Origin: Myxococcota bacterium | GTDB lineage: Bacteria; Myxococcota; Polyangia; GCA-2747355; JAKLHH01 | Reading direction: 5' to 3' | Assembly (NCBI GenBank): GCA_022710245.1 | Contig: JAKLHH010000346.1 | Span: forward strand, 1 to 7,468 | Length of the DNA: 7,468 nt | In this document: positions 1-6,489 of the stretch, one piece after another | How positions within the stretch are numbered: position 1 is the first letter of the stretch | Layout of the letters: the number at the start of each line of letters is the position of its first letter | Translations under genes and position numbers: made by a program | The notes under the pieces: generated by a model | What the model was told of the DNA's origin: nothing | Database searches by the model: none | The model's input: the letters and a program-made list of their open reading frames with translations, nothing else

Positions 1-467
1 TTGAAGCCGCCCACCGAGAGCGGGCCCTGCCCGAGCGCGTAGACCTTGAGGTCGGCGCCGAGGAGCGGGGTGAGCAGGAGCGTCCCGCCCTGCAGGCTGC
101 TCGCGTTGCCGAGGGACGAGACGGTCACGTCGAGCCGTGTCCCCGAGCGGGCGAAGGGCGGCAGCTCGGCGGTCACCATCACCGCCGCGGTGTTGCGCAG
201 GCGCAGGTTGCGCAGGTCGAAGACCGAGTCCTGCGCGGCCTGCACGCCCAGGCGGCGCAGCATGAGCTGCACCGAGCGCAGGGTGAAGTACACCTGCTGG
301 TCGTCGCCGGTGCCGCCGAGCCCGACGACCAGGCCGTAGCCGATCAGCTGGTTCGAGCGGATGCCTCGCACCGAGGCGAGGTCCTTGACGCGGGCGGCCC
401 TGACGGGCGCGGCCGGGACGGCGAGGCCGAGGAGGAGCGCGCAGAGCAGTGTGATGCGAGTCGTCAT
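1..467 (-). CDS. flgI: Flagellar P-ring protein FlgI, N-terminal part (3' end outside window)
   Basis: FlgI subunits form the periplasmic P ring, assembled with help from FlgA. There are 155 full codons, about 40% of a protein usually near 365-380 residues; the gene runs off the low-coordinate edge. A Sec signal peptide (residues 1-24, cleavage after VRA) is followed by RVKDLASVRGIRSNQLIGYG and LVVGLGGTGDD, then AAVMVTAELPPFARSG, LDVTVSSLGNASSLQGGTLL and TPLLGADLKVYALGQG, all characteristic of FlgI. ATG at 467 has GAGG at 473-476 (5-base spacing) and follows the flgH stop by 12 bases. Between LGV and NTAAVMV there are 16 residues, compared with about 11 in E. coli as I recall it, a small loop difference. 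Confidence 0.96.
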   Translation of the reverse strand, partial: MTTRITLLCALLLGLAVPAAPVRAARVKDLASVRGIRSNQLIGYGLVVGLGGTGDDQQVYFTLRSVQLMLRRLGVQAAQDSVFDLRNLRLRNTAAVMVTAELPPFARSGTRLDVTVSSLGNASSLQGGTLLLTPLLGADLKVYALGQGPLSVGGF

Positions 468-479
468 GATGACCTCGGC

Positions 480-1193
480 TCAGAAGGGCCAGATCCAGTC
501 GAGGAGGCGCGAGAACCAGCCCGGCTTCTGCTTGTCCGAGACCGGGCCGCGGCCGGTGTACTCGACCTGGGCGTCGGCGATCAGGTTGGAGGCGACGGTG
601 TTGTCGGCCTGGATGTCCGAGGGCCGGATCACGCCGCTCATGTAGATGTGGCTCTCCTCCTCGTTGATCATCACGACCTTGGAGCCCTCGATGTAGTAGT
701 CGCCGTTCGGCAGCACCTGCTTGATGCGCGCGGTGAGGGTGGCGGTGAGCTTGCCGGAGCTGGTGGTCTGGCCCTTGCCGCTGAAGTCGTTCTTGGTCAT
801 CGCGGCGATCAGCTTCTCCGGATCGATGGTCGGGTAGGCCGCCTTGAGCGCCTGCATGGCGCCGGCGAAGGAGCCGATCCCCAGCTGCACGTCGCTCTTG
901 CGCGAGGTGTCGGTGGTCGCGTCGCGCGTGGCGTCGGCGGCCTCCAGGATGGCGATCGTGATCAGGTCGCCGACCCGCGCCGAGCGCCGGTGGGTGAAGA
1001 GGGAGTCGTCGTTCTCGCTCCAGAGCGAGCCCTCGTTGCGCTCCTCGGTCGAGCTCGCGTAGCGGTCGGCCTTGTAGTTCCGCACCTTGGGGGTGTAGGG
1101 CCGGATGTGGGGCGTGCACGCCGCGAGGAGCAGCAGCGCGGTCGCCGCCCCGGAGGCGGCAGAGCGTCCAAGAAGCAGCCGTACGAGTCTCAT
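480..1193 (-). CDS. flgH: Flagellar L-ring lipoprotein FlgH
   Basis: FlgH forms the L ring, the outer-membrane bushing of the flagellar rod. The 237-residue product (family about 230) starts with a lipoprotein signal whose lipobox is L-A-A-C, with the acylated cysteine at residue 26. Family motifs are GSLWSENDDSLF (55-66), ARVGDLITIAILE (72-84), LPNGDYYIEGSKVVMINEEE (151-170), SGVIRPSDI (176-184) and AQVEYTGRGPVSD (198-210), with the C-terminus GWFSRLLDWIWPF. ATG at 1193 was chosen because the signal peptide begins there and AGGAGG at 1200-1205 is 6 bases upstream. An in-frame GTG directly before it would add one residue. The frame remains open upstream into flgA (to 1634), but that part is arginine-rich shadow sequence. 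The gap to flgA is 14 bases. Confidence 0.97.
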   Translation of the reverse strand: MRLVRLLLGRSAASGAATALLLLAACTPHIRPYTPKVRNYKADRYASSTEERNEGSLWSENDDSLFTHRRSARVGDLITIAILEAADATRDATTDTSRKSDVQLGIGSFAGAMQALKAAYPTIDPEKLIAAMTKNDFSGKGQTTSSGKLTATLTARIKQVLPNGDYYIEGSKVVMINEEESHIYMSGVIRPSDIQADNTVASNLIADAQVEYTGRGPVSDKQKPGWFSRLLDWIWPF

Positions 1194-1199
1194 CACGCT

Positions 1200-1205
1200 C
1201 CTCCT
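1200..1205 (-). promoter_or_regulatory. Shine-Dalgarno of flgH
   Basis: AGGAGG, inside a longer GGAGGAGGAG purine run, lies 6 bases before the flgH ATG. It fixes the start at the signal peptide rather than at the far-upstream in-frame ATG at 1634. Confidence 0.8.
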
Positions 1206-1207
1206 CC

Positions 1208-2086
1208 TCAAGGGTCGACGACGACGGTGCGAGCCGCGACGACGCGGGCGCGCACCATGCGGGCGGAGCCCTGGCAGAGCACGTTGATGGTGTCGCCGGC
1301 GGCGCCGTCCTCGCGGGCGGTGCCCCGGCTGCTGATGCGCAGGCCGGGGAGCGTGACCAGCACGGAGACCGAGCTCCCGCGGGTGACGAGCGGCACGCTG
1401 GCGAGGACGCCGCGGCGGAGCGAGGCGCCGGCCCGCAGCGGGGTGGTGAGCTTCTTGCCCACCGCGTCGACGGTGGCGCCCACGAGATCCGTCGGCAGCC
1501 CGATCGCCGCGCGCGACTCGACGCGGAGGTCGTCCGCGCCGAGGACGGCGCCCGCGGCGAGGTCGACCGCGGCGACCACCACCGGCAGGCGCCCGTCGAT
1601 CTCGGCGCCGAGGAGCAGCTTCTGCGCGGGCCACTCGCCGACCTGCAGCTCGAGGGTGACGGTCAGGCGCCCGGCGCGAGCGCCGCCGTCGGCGAGCCGC
1701 GCGGTGACCGCGAGCTCTCCCTCGGGCACCCGCACGGGCGCGGCGCAGACGAGCGCGCGCAGGCGCAGGCCGGGCGCGAGCTTGCCGGCGAGCGCCTCGC
1801 GGGCGAGCTGCTCGAGGCTGGCGCAGGGCAGCGCGCGGGCGCGCGTCTCCACCTCGAGGTAGCGGGGCAGCCGCCGCCCGGCCGCCTCGCCGAGGAGCGC
1901 GACGAGCTGCTGGCGGTAGATGCGGCGGCGCTGGCCGGGCGCGGGGGCCGGGCCGAGGTCTCCGTCGGTCTCGGGGGTGACCCCCGCCACGACCTCGGAG
2001 AGGCGAACCCGCGGCCCCGCCACGCGGAGCGCGGCGTCGGCCGGGGCCGCCGCGAGCAAGCAGAAGAAGAGCAGCGTGGTGCGCAC
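1208..2086 (-). CDS. flgA: Flagellar P-ring assembly chaperone FlgA
   Basis: FlgA is a periplasmic chaperone that helps FlgI subunits assemble into the P ring around the rod. The product is 292 residues with a Sec-type signal peptide: MRTTLL, a hydrophobic core, and an ADA cleavage site near residue 18. The N-terminal half is variable. The C-terminal half holds the SAF domain (about 168-229: LPVVVAAVDLAAGAVLGADD, RVESRAAIGLPTDLVG, GKKLTTPLRAGASLR) and the closing beta domain with GDTINVLCQGSARMVRARVV (264-283), both typical of FlgA. The start is GTG at 2086, 3 bases after the flgG stop, with GAGG at 2093-2096 overlapping the end of flgG (6-base spacing). It sits directly upstream of its client genes flgH and flgI. 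It is longer than E. coli FlgA (219), as is common when the N-terminal domain is complete. Confidence 0.93.
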   Translation of the reverse strand: MRTTLLFFCLLAAAPADAALRVAGPRVRLSEVVAGVTPETDGDLGPAPAPGQRRRIYRQQLVALLGEAAGRRLPRYLEVETRARALPCASLEQLAREALAGKLAPGLRLRALVCAAPVRVPEGELAVTARLADGGARAGRLTVTLELQVGEWPAQKLLLGAEIDGRLPVVVAAVDLAAGAVLGADDLRVESRAAIGLPTDLVGATVDAVGKKLTTPLRAGASLRRGVLASVPLVTRGSSVSVLVTLPGLRISSRGTAREDGAAGDTINVLCQGSARMVRARVVAARTVVVDP

Positions 2087-2089
2087 GGG

Positions 2090-2875
2090 CTACCTCAGGT
2101 TCGCGGTGGTGTGGAGCATCTCGTCGGCGGTCTTGATCACGCGCGAGTTCGCCTCGTAGGCGCGCTGCCCGACGATGAGCTCGATCATCTCCTCGACCAC
2201 CTTGACGTTGGACATCTCCAGGGCGCCCTGGGCGATGGTGCCGATCTCGTTCGTCCCCGGGGTCCCCTGCCGGGCGGCGCCGGAGGCCGCGGTCTCGAGG
2301 AAGAGGTTGTGCCCGACCCGCTCGAGGCCCGCCGGGTTGGCGAAGACCGCGAGCTGGATCTTGCCGAGCTGCGTGGGCTGCGTCTGGTTGCCGAGCACCG
2401 CAGAGACCGTCCCGTCGCGCCCGACGGTGACCTTGAGCGCGTCGGCCGGGATGGTGATGGCTGGCTCGAGGAGGTTTCCGTCCGCCGTGGTGATCTGACC
2501 CTGGCTGTTCGTCTTGAAGGTCCCGGCCCGCGTGTAGGCCGGGCGCCCGTCGGGCTGGTTGACGATGAAGAAGCCCGAGCCCTCGATCGCCAGGTCGAGC
2601 GGGTTGCCCGTCTGCTGCTGGTCGCCGGGGGTGAAGATCGACTGGGTCGCGATCAAGCGCGCGCCGTGCCCGATCTGGATGCCGACGGGGATCTCGCGAC
2701 CCTCGGCGGCGGAGGTGCCCGGCTGGCGCAGCGTCTCGTAGAGCAGGTCCTCGAAGTCCACCCGGCTCTTGGCGAAGCCGGCGGTGTTCACGTTGGCGAG
2801 GTTGTTGGCCACCACATCGATCTTGGCCTGCTGGGCCTCCATCCCGGTGGCAGCGGTCGACAGCGCGCGTAGCAT
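2090..2875 (-). CDS. flgG: Flagellar distal rod protein FlgG
   Basis: FlgG builds the distal rod, the drive shaft passing through the P and L rings to the hook. The 261 residues match the family length (about 260). The N-terminal motif is NNLANVNTAGFAKSR (24-38). The segment YETLRQPGTSAAEG with IPVGIQIGHG corresponds to the FlgG-characteristic insertion that makes the rod stiff and straight. LDLAIEGSGFFIV and YTRAGTF are the typical core motifs. The C-terminus has GALEMSNVKVVEEMIELIVG and QRAYEANSRVIKTADEML (217-254). The start ATG at 2875 has GGAGG at 2882-2886, 6 bases upstream. The gap to flgF is 18 bases, the largest in the window. The stop TAG lies 3 bases before the flgA start. Confidence 0.97.
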   Translation of the reverse strand: MLRALSTAATGMEAQQAKIDVVANNLANVNTAGFAKSRVDFEDLLYETLRQPGTSAAEGREIPVGIQIGHGARLIATQSIFTPGDQQQTGNPLDLAIEGSGFFIVNQPDGRPAYTRAGTFKTNSQGQITTADGNLLEPAITIPADALKVTVGRDGTVSAVLGNQTQPTQLGKIQLAVFANPAGLERVGHNLFLETAASGAARQGTPGTNEIGTIAQGALEMSNVKVVEEMIELIVGQRAYEANSRVIKTADEMLHTTANLR

Positions 2876-2881
2876 GGTGCT

Positions 2882-2886
2882 CCTCC
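2882..2886 (-). promoter_or_regulatory. Shine-Dalgarno of flgG
   Basis: GGAGG lies 6 bases upstream of the flgG ATG, in the 18-base gap after flgF. This gap is too short for a promoter or a hairpin terminator. Confidence 0.75.
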
Positions 2887-2893
2887 CGTCCTC

Positions 2894-3628
2894 TTACCGG
2901 CCCTCGCCGCCCAGGTCGTTGGCGGCGCGGCTGTCCACCTGGCGGAAGGTGGAGATGATGTTGTGGACCGTCTCGTAGGCGCGGCTCGCGACGATCATCG
3001 AGCTGACCTCGGTGATGGCGTTGACGTTGGAGGCCTCGAGGTGGGCCTGGCGGACCCTGGTCCCCGCGGCGGGCTGCGCGCCCGCTGCGGCCGGCGCGGC
3101 GACCCGGTTCGCGCCCAGGGGCTGCAGCCCCTTCGGGCGCGCGAACTCCACCAGCTTGAGGACCCCGACCTCGCCGCCGGCGCTGCTCACGCGGCCGGTC
3201 CCGTCGATGGTGAGGTCGGTGACGTCCGCCCCCGGCGTGAGCGGGCGGTCGTCGCGGCCGAGCAGGGGGTAGCCCTCGGCGTCCGCCAGCACGCCGTCGG
3301 CGCGCACCTGCAGCGAGCCGCCGCGAGTGTAGACCTCGCGGGTGCCGTCGCGCACGCAGAGGTAGCCGGCGCCCTCGAGGGCCACGTCGAGCTTGCGCCC
3401 GGTGGGCTTGAGCGCGCCCGGGCGCAGGTCGAGCCGCGACTCCGCGGGGCGGACGAAGCTCAGGCTGCGGGGCTGGCCGCGCGTGGCCCTGCCGAGGACC
3501 TCGTTGAAGGTGAGGCGCGTCCCCTTGAAGCCCGTGGTGGAGACGTTGGCGAGGTTGTTGGAGACGTTCTCCAGGGTCCTCACCTGGGCGACCGCGCCCG
3601 AGACCGCGCTGTAGATGCCGTTCTCCAT
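2894..3628 (-). CDS. flgF: Flagellar proximal rod protein FlgF
   Basis: FlgF forms part of the proximal rod that crosses the periplasm. The product is 244 residues. The N-terminal rod-protein motif is NNLANVSTTGFKG (24-36). The central part has the family pattern LDVALEGAGYLCVRDG followed by EVYTRGGSLQV (about 79-108). The C-terminal helix contains LEASNVNAITEVSSMIVASRAYE (from about 197). These conserved ends form the rod/hook coiled-coil core. ATG at 3628 starts 2 bases after the fliA stop; a GGGAG at 3640-3644 is rather distant (11 bases), so coupling to fliA translation is likely. The same frame stays open upstream through fliA to 4324, but that extension is arginine/proline-rich shadow sequence. 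FlgF rather than FlgG is called because it is shorter, lacks the FlgG-specific segment and precedes an unmistakable flgG. An alanine/proline-rich stretch (178-188) is probably a loop. Confidence 0.93.
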   Translation of the reverse strand: MENGIYSAVSGAVAQVRTLENVSNNLANVSTTGFKGTRLTFNEVLGRATRGQPRSLSFVRPAESRLDLRPGALKPTGRKLDVALEGAGYLCVRDGTREVYTRGGSLQVRADGVLADAEGYPLLGRDDRPLTPGADVTDLTIDGTGRVSSAGGEVGVLKLVEFARPKGLQPLGANRVAAPAAAGAQPAAGTRVRQAHLEASNVNAITEVSSMIVASRAYETVHNIISTFRQVDSRAANDLGGEGR

Positions 3629-3630
3629 GG

Positions 3631-4308
3631 CTAGTCGAGCTCCCGTGCGATCTGGCGGCGGAGGGTCTTCACCGTCTCGGTCAGGATCTGGCAGATGCGC
3701 GACTCGCTGACGCCGAGCATCTTGCCGATCTGCGCCTGGTTCACCTCGTCGACGTAGTAGAGGTTGAGCACCATCTGCTCGCGGCTGGAGAGGGTCTCGA
3801 TGGCGCGGCGCACCAGCGCCTGCAGCTCCTTCTGGCCGAGCCGCTCCTCCTGGTCGGCGCTGCCGTCCTCGGCCGGCACCGCCTCGGGGTCGATCGGCAC
3901 CTGGCGGTAGGCGTGCAGCGGCGAGAGCCGGCTGACGAAGTTGTCGACGGAGGTGTGCAGGGCCGCCGCGAGCTCGTCCGAGCCGGGTGGGCGGCCGAAC
4001 TCGGAGGTGAGCTCCGCCGTCTTGGCCGCGACCCGGTTGTGGGCGGTCCGCGCCGAGCGGTTCAGCGGATCGGCGCGCCGCAGCTCGTCGAGGATCGCGC
4101 CCTTGACGCGAAACTCGGCGTAGGTCTCGAAGGTGCGACCGCCAGACGGATCGAAGCGCTCGAGGGCCTCCATCAGCCCCACTGTCCCGGCGCTCATCAG
4201 ATCGTCGAGGTCGACGCTGTGCGGGAGCCGCCTGGCGATGCGCCCGGCGATGCGCCGGACGAACGGGAGGTAGCCCGCGGCCTCGGTGTGCCTCTCGGTC
4301 TGGGTCAT
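3631..4308 (-). CDS. fliA: Flagellar sigma factor sigma-28 (FliA)
   Basis: FliA directs RNA polymerase to late flagellar and chemotaxis promoters and is normally held by the anti-sigma factor FlgM until the hook-basal body is complete. The product is 225 residues, close to the family norm (E. coli 239). Region 2 spans about 14-80 (LPFVRRIAGRIA, VDLDDLMSAGTVGLMEALERFD, FETYAEFRVKGAILDELRR). Region 3 spans about 85-130 (including FGRPPGSDELAAAL). Region 4 spans about 171-222 (LSSREQMVLNLYY, then the helix-turn-helix QAQIGKMLGVSESRICQIL). The DELR and RSxR residues are kept, but the enteric DWVPRS is DPLNRS here (80-85). The start overlaps the flhG stop as ATGA and has a strong Shine-Dalgarno. 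No flgM is in the window. A WhiG-like sigma is the nearest alternative, but the flagellar context settles on FliA. Confidence 0.96.
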   Translation of the reverse strand: MTQTERHTEAAGYLPFVRRIAGRIARRLPHSVDLDDLMSAGTVGLMEALERFDPSGGRTFETYAEFRVKGAILDELRRADPLNRSARTAHNRVAAKTAELTSEFGRPPGSDELAAALHTSVDNFVSRLSPLHAYRQVPIDPEAVPAEDGSADQEERLGQKELQALVRRAIETLSSREQMVLNLYYVDEVNQAQIGKMLGVSESRICQILTETVKTLRRQIARELD

Positions 4309-5252
4309 CGGTCGTCCTCCTCACGATGCAGCCCGATCACCTTCTTCCAGAAGAGCTGAGGCGTGCCGCGGCTGCCGGCGTCGGGGCGCTCGTCGATGAG
4401 CCGCTCCGCGAGCGCGTGCAGCGAGCCCGAGATGGGGGCCTGCGGGTAGCCGGCGACGAGCGGCACGCACTCCTTCACGCTCCTCAAGACCGCCTCGTCG
4501 CGGTAGATGAAGCCCACCGGCACCAGCGCCACGTCGAGGAACTGGTGCACCAGGCCGAGCATGCGGCTGACGACCTGCTCCGCCTCGCGCGGCCCGCTCG
4601 CCATGTTGACGGCGAGGTGGATGCGCTCGACGCCGCAGCGCAGGTGGAGCACCTTGATCATCGCGTAGGCGTCCGCCATCGCGGCCGGGTCGGGGGTGGT
4701 GACGACGAGGATCTGCTGGGCGGCGGCGGCGAAGTAGAGCGCGTTCGAGCCGATCCCGGCGCCGGTGTCGACCACCACCGTGTCGAAGCGGTCCTCCAGG
4801 CTGTCGATGGCGCCGAGGAGGCCGAGGCGCGCGGTCTCGTCGAGCTCGGCCAGCTTCACGTCGCCGCTGCAGGCGGGGAGCAGCATCACGCCCGAGGGTC
4901 CCTCGACCATCGCCGAGCTGACGGTGGTGCCGCCGGAGAGCACCTCGCGCACGCTGGCGCGCGCCTTGACCCCGAGCATCAGGTCGAGGTTGGCGAGGCC
5001 GAGGTCGGCGTCGACCAGCAGCACCTTGCGCCCGGTGCGGGCCAGGCAGATGCCGAGGTTCGCCGAGATGACGCTCTTGCCCACGCCGCCCTTGCCCGAG
5101 GTGACGGCGATGACGCGCGCCTCGTGCTGGCCGGCGGGGCGCAGGGGGAGCAGCTTGCCGCGCTCGCCCGCGCCGCCGCCGTGCTCCGGGGCGTCGGGCG
5201 GAGAGAGGGCGAGGCCGTGGGGCCGGGGAGGGATGTGGGAGAGGTCGAGCAT
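4305..5252 (-). CDS. flhG: MinD-type ATPase FlhG (FleN/YlxH), flagellar number regulator
   Basis: FlhG is a dimerising MinD/ParA-type ATPase that limits flagellar number and controls FlhF. The 315-residue product has the deviant Walker A motif KGGVGKS (54-60), the DADLGLANLDLMLG segment (81-94), and a Walker B/switch region VVVDTGAGIG (149-158). Near the C-terminus LFWKKVIGL (300-308), followed by charged residues, resembles the amphipathic membrane-targeting helix of the family. The start is ATG at 5252 with AGGAG at 5263-5267 (10-base spacing) overlapping the flhF stop. The 45 residues before the ATPase core are proline- and glycine-rich and contain no DQAxxLR-like motif, which in studied FlhG proteins stimulates FlhF GTPase. 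In-frame codons upstream of the start do not supply one either. The stop overlaps the fliA start by 4 bases. MinD of cell division is unlikely given flhF next door and no minC/minE nearby. Confidence 0.95.
   Translation of the reverse strand: MLDLSHIPPRPHGLALSPPDAPEHGGGAGERGKLLPLRPAGQHEARVIAVTSGKGGVGKSVISANLGICLARTGRKVLLVDADLGLANLDLMLGVKARASVREVLSGGTTVSSAMVEGPSGVMLLPACSGDVKLAELDETARLGLLGAIDSLEDRFDTVVVDTGAGIGSNALYFAAAAQQILVVTTPDPAAMADAYAMIKVLHLRCGVERIHLAVNMASGPREAEQVVSRMLGLVHQFLDVALVPVGFIYRDEAVLRSVKECVPLVAGYPQAPISGSLHALAERLIDERPDAGSRGTPQLFWKKVIGLHREEDDR
4316..4321 (-). promoter_or_regulatory. Strong Shine-Dalgarno of fliA
   Basis: AGGAGG lies 7 bases upstream of the fliA ATG (4308) within the last codons of flhG. 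It supports this start over any other and, with the ATGA overlap, indicates that sigma-28 is translated well and coupled to flhG. Confidence 0.8.
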
Positions 5253-5265
5253 CGTCGGTACGCTC

Positions 5266-6474
5266 CTAGTTCTGGTGCAGACCCATGACCAGCGCGGCGA
5301 CCCTGGCGGGCGTGGCCGCCTCGAGGTCGTCCGGGATCCGCCGGCCGGTGGTGAGGTACATGAGCGGCAGACCGCTCGAGCGCGCGGCGTCGTAGAGACC
5401 CGCGTGACCGAGGGCCTGGTCCACCTTGGTGATGATCAGCGAGCGGGGGCGGACGGCGGCGAAGCCGCGCACGCAGCCGTCGAGCTCGAGCGCGCGCAGG
5501 TCCGCGTTGAGGAGCAGGCAGGGCTCGACGTCGGCGCCGGCGAGCAGCGCCGCGAGCGCGTCCATCGCCACCGGATCGCGCGGCGAGTGGCCGCTGGTGT
5601 CGATCAGGATCAGGTCGCAGTCGGCGAGCTCGGCCAGCGCCTGCCGCAGCTCGGCGAGGCCGCGGGCCACCCGGTGGGGCACGCCGAGGAGGCGCGCCAC
5701 GTCCTCGAGGGCGCGCACCGCGCCGATGCGGTCCGTGTCGCAGCCGATCAGCCCCACGCGGCGCCCCTCGAAGAGGGTCGCCCGCGCGGCGATCTTGGCC
5801 AGCGTGGTGGTCTTGCCGACGCCGGCCGGGCCCACCAGCGCCACGCGGCGGCCGGCCCCGGTGCCCTCGAGCGGCGCCACCGCGCGGAGCTCGCCGGCGA
5901 TCACCGCGGCCGCGATCCCGCTCAGGCAGGCCGCGGCCTCGGCGGGGTCGGCCGGCAGGCGCGGGGTGACCTCCTCGAGGACGTGCGCGGCGAGCTCGCG
6001 GCGCAGGCCCGCCTCGAGGAGCCGCTCGCGCAGCTGGTCGAGGAGGTCGGCGGCCGGCAGGCGCGGCGGCGCGGCGGGCGGGAGCGCGGCCCGCAGGTCC
6101 TCGAGCACCGACTCGACGCGCTCGGCGTTGACCAGCTCGCCAGCCAGCGACCGCATCTCGGTGTGGAGCGCCCGCAGCTCCTGGCGGAGCGGCGCCAGGA
6201 TCCGCGCCACCTGCTGCAGGTCACCCCCGGGCTGGGGCGGCGGCAGCGACCGCGGCGGGGGCGCGGGCGGGGGCGCCTCGCGCGGCGCCTCGCGCGGCGC
6301 GGCCAGCGGCGGCAGCGCGACCTGGGGCGCGGCCGCGGTCACCTCGAGATCGGAGCGGAAGAGGCCCGCGCTGACCGTGCGGGTGCTGAGGATGGTCGCG
6401 CCGTCCCCGAGCTCCTCCTTGATCTGCGCCAGCGCCTCTCTCAGGTTCCTGGCCCTGTACTTGCGGACGAGCAT
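5266..6474 (-). CDS. flhF: Flagellar site-selection SRP-type GTPase FlhF
   Basis: FlhF is a membrane-associated GTPase of the SRP family (Ffh, FtsY, FlhF) that marks where a flagellum is built, mainly at the pole. It encodes 402 residues from ATG at 6474; TTG at 6477 would add one residue. Using the ATG numbering plus one, the layout is an N-terminal basic domain (VRKYRARNLREALAQIKEEL, about 4-23), a proline-rich linker (52-85), a helical N subdomain (about 88-205) and the G domain (211-403). The P-loop is GPAGVGKTTT (216-225), the G2-like motif is DTDRIGAV (247-254), G3 is DTSGH (293-297), G4 is TKVDQ (350-354), and the C-terminal closing motif is GRRIPDDLEAATP (378-390). G3 is unusual: SRP GTPases normally read DTAGR. 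The gene follows flhA directly and is followed by flhG after 13 bases, the usual pairing of these partners. Confidence 0.96.
   Translation of the reverse strand: MLVRKYRARNLREALAQIKEELGDGATILSTRTVSAGLFRSDLEVTAAAPQVALPPLAAPREAPREAPPPAPPPRSLPPPQPGGDLQQVARILAPLRQELRALHTEMRSLAGELVNAERVESVLEDLRAALPPAAPPRLPAADLLDQLRERLLEAGLRRELAAHVLEEVTPRLPADPAEAAACLSGIAAAVIAGELRAVAPLEGTGAGRRVALVGPAGVGKTTTLAKIAARATLFEGRRVGLIGCDTDRIGAVRALEDVARLLGVPHRVARGLAELRQALAELADCDLILIDTSGHSPRDPVAMDALAALLAGADVEPCLLLNADLRALELDGCVRGFAAVRPRSLIITKVDQALGHAGLYDAARSSGLPLMYLTTGRRIPDDLEAATPARVAALVMGLHQN
6273..6300. repeat. Short 12-base tandem repeat inside flhF linker
   Basis: The plus-strand unit gcgcctcgcgcg occurs twice in succession, followed by a partial third copy. 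It keeps the reading frame and encodes APREAPREAP in the proline-rich linker of FlhF. It looks like a low-complexity linker expansion with no separate role. Confidence 0.6.
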
Positions 6475-6489
6475 CAACTACTCCGCTCC
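6472..6489 (-). promoter_or_regulatory. flhF start region: TTG/ATG choice and ribosome binding site
   Basis: On the minus strand the flhA stop, a TTG and an ATG are consecutive codons in the flhF frame (TAG-TTG-ATG, 6480 down to 6472). A GGAG at 6481-6484 lies 6 bases before the ATG but only 3 before the TTG. A second GGAG at 6486-6489 lies 8 bases before the TTG. ATG at 6474 is preferred on codon type and spacing, but the two differ by only one residue. Placement of the binding site inside the end of flhA suggests translational coupling. Confidence 0.6.

Noticed and set aside
1194..1634. N-terminal extension of flgH up to an in-frame ATG at 1634
   Set aside because: The extension lies inside flgA, is almost pure Arg/Pro/Ala/Gly, and would bury the FlgH lipoprotein signal peptide. 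The ATG at 1193 has a strong Shine-Dalgarno.
648..1862. Plus-strand open frame (404 codons) opposite flgH and flgA
   Set aside because: It spans two well-supported genes in antisense and is low-complexity Arg/Ala/Ser-rich in its second half, so it is a GC-driven shadow.
2111..2872. Plus-strand open frame (253 codons) opposite flgG
   Set aside because: It is an antisense frame mirroring the flgG limits, with no recognisable motif.
2876..2893. Possible internal promoter or terminator in the largest gap (flgF-flgG)
   Set aside because: Only 18 bases long and occupied by the flgG Shine-Dalgarno; no inverted repeat with a T-run was seen.
3629..4324. N-terminal extension of flgF through fliA to 4324
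   Set aside because: It is an out-of-frame reading of fliA with Arg-rich composition. The conserved FlgF N-terminus begins at the ATG at 3628.
4305..5252. Possible MinD of cell division instead of FlhG
   Set aside because: Its position between flhF and fliA, the VDTGAGIG switch and the absence of minC or minE nearby fit the flagellar paralog better.
4326..5288. Long plus-strand open frame (320 codons) opposite flhG
   Set aside because: It covers almost exactly the antisense of flhG, is rich in Ala, Gly, Arg, Asp, His and Val, and shows no recognisable domain. Long antisense frames are expected at this GC content.
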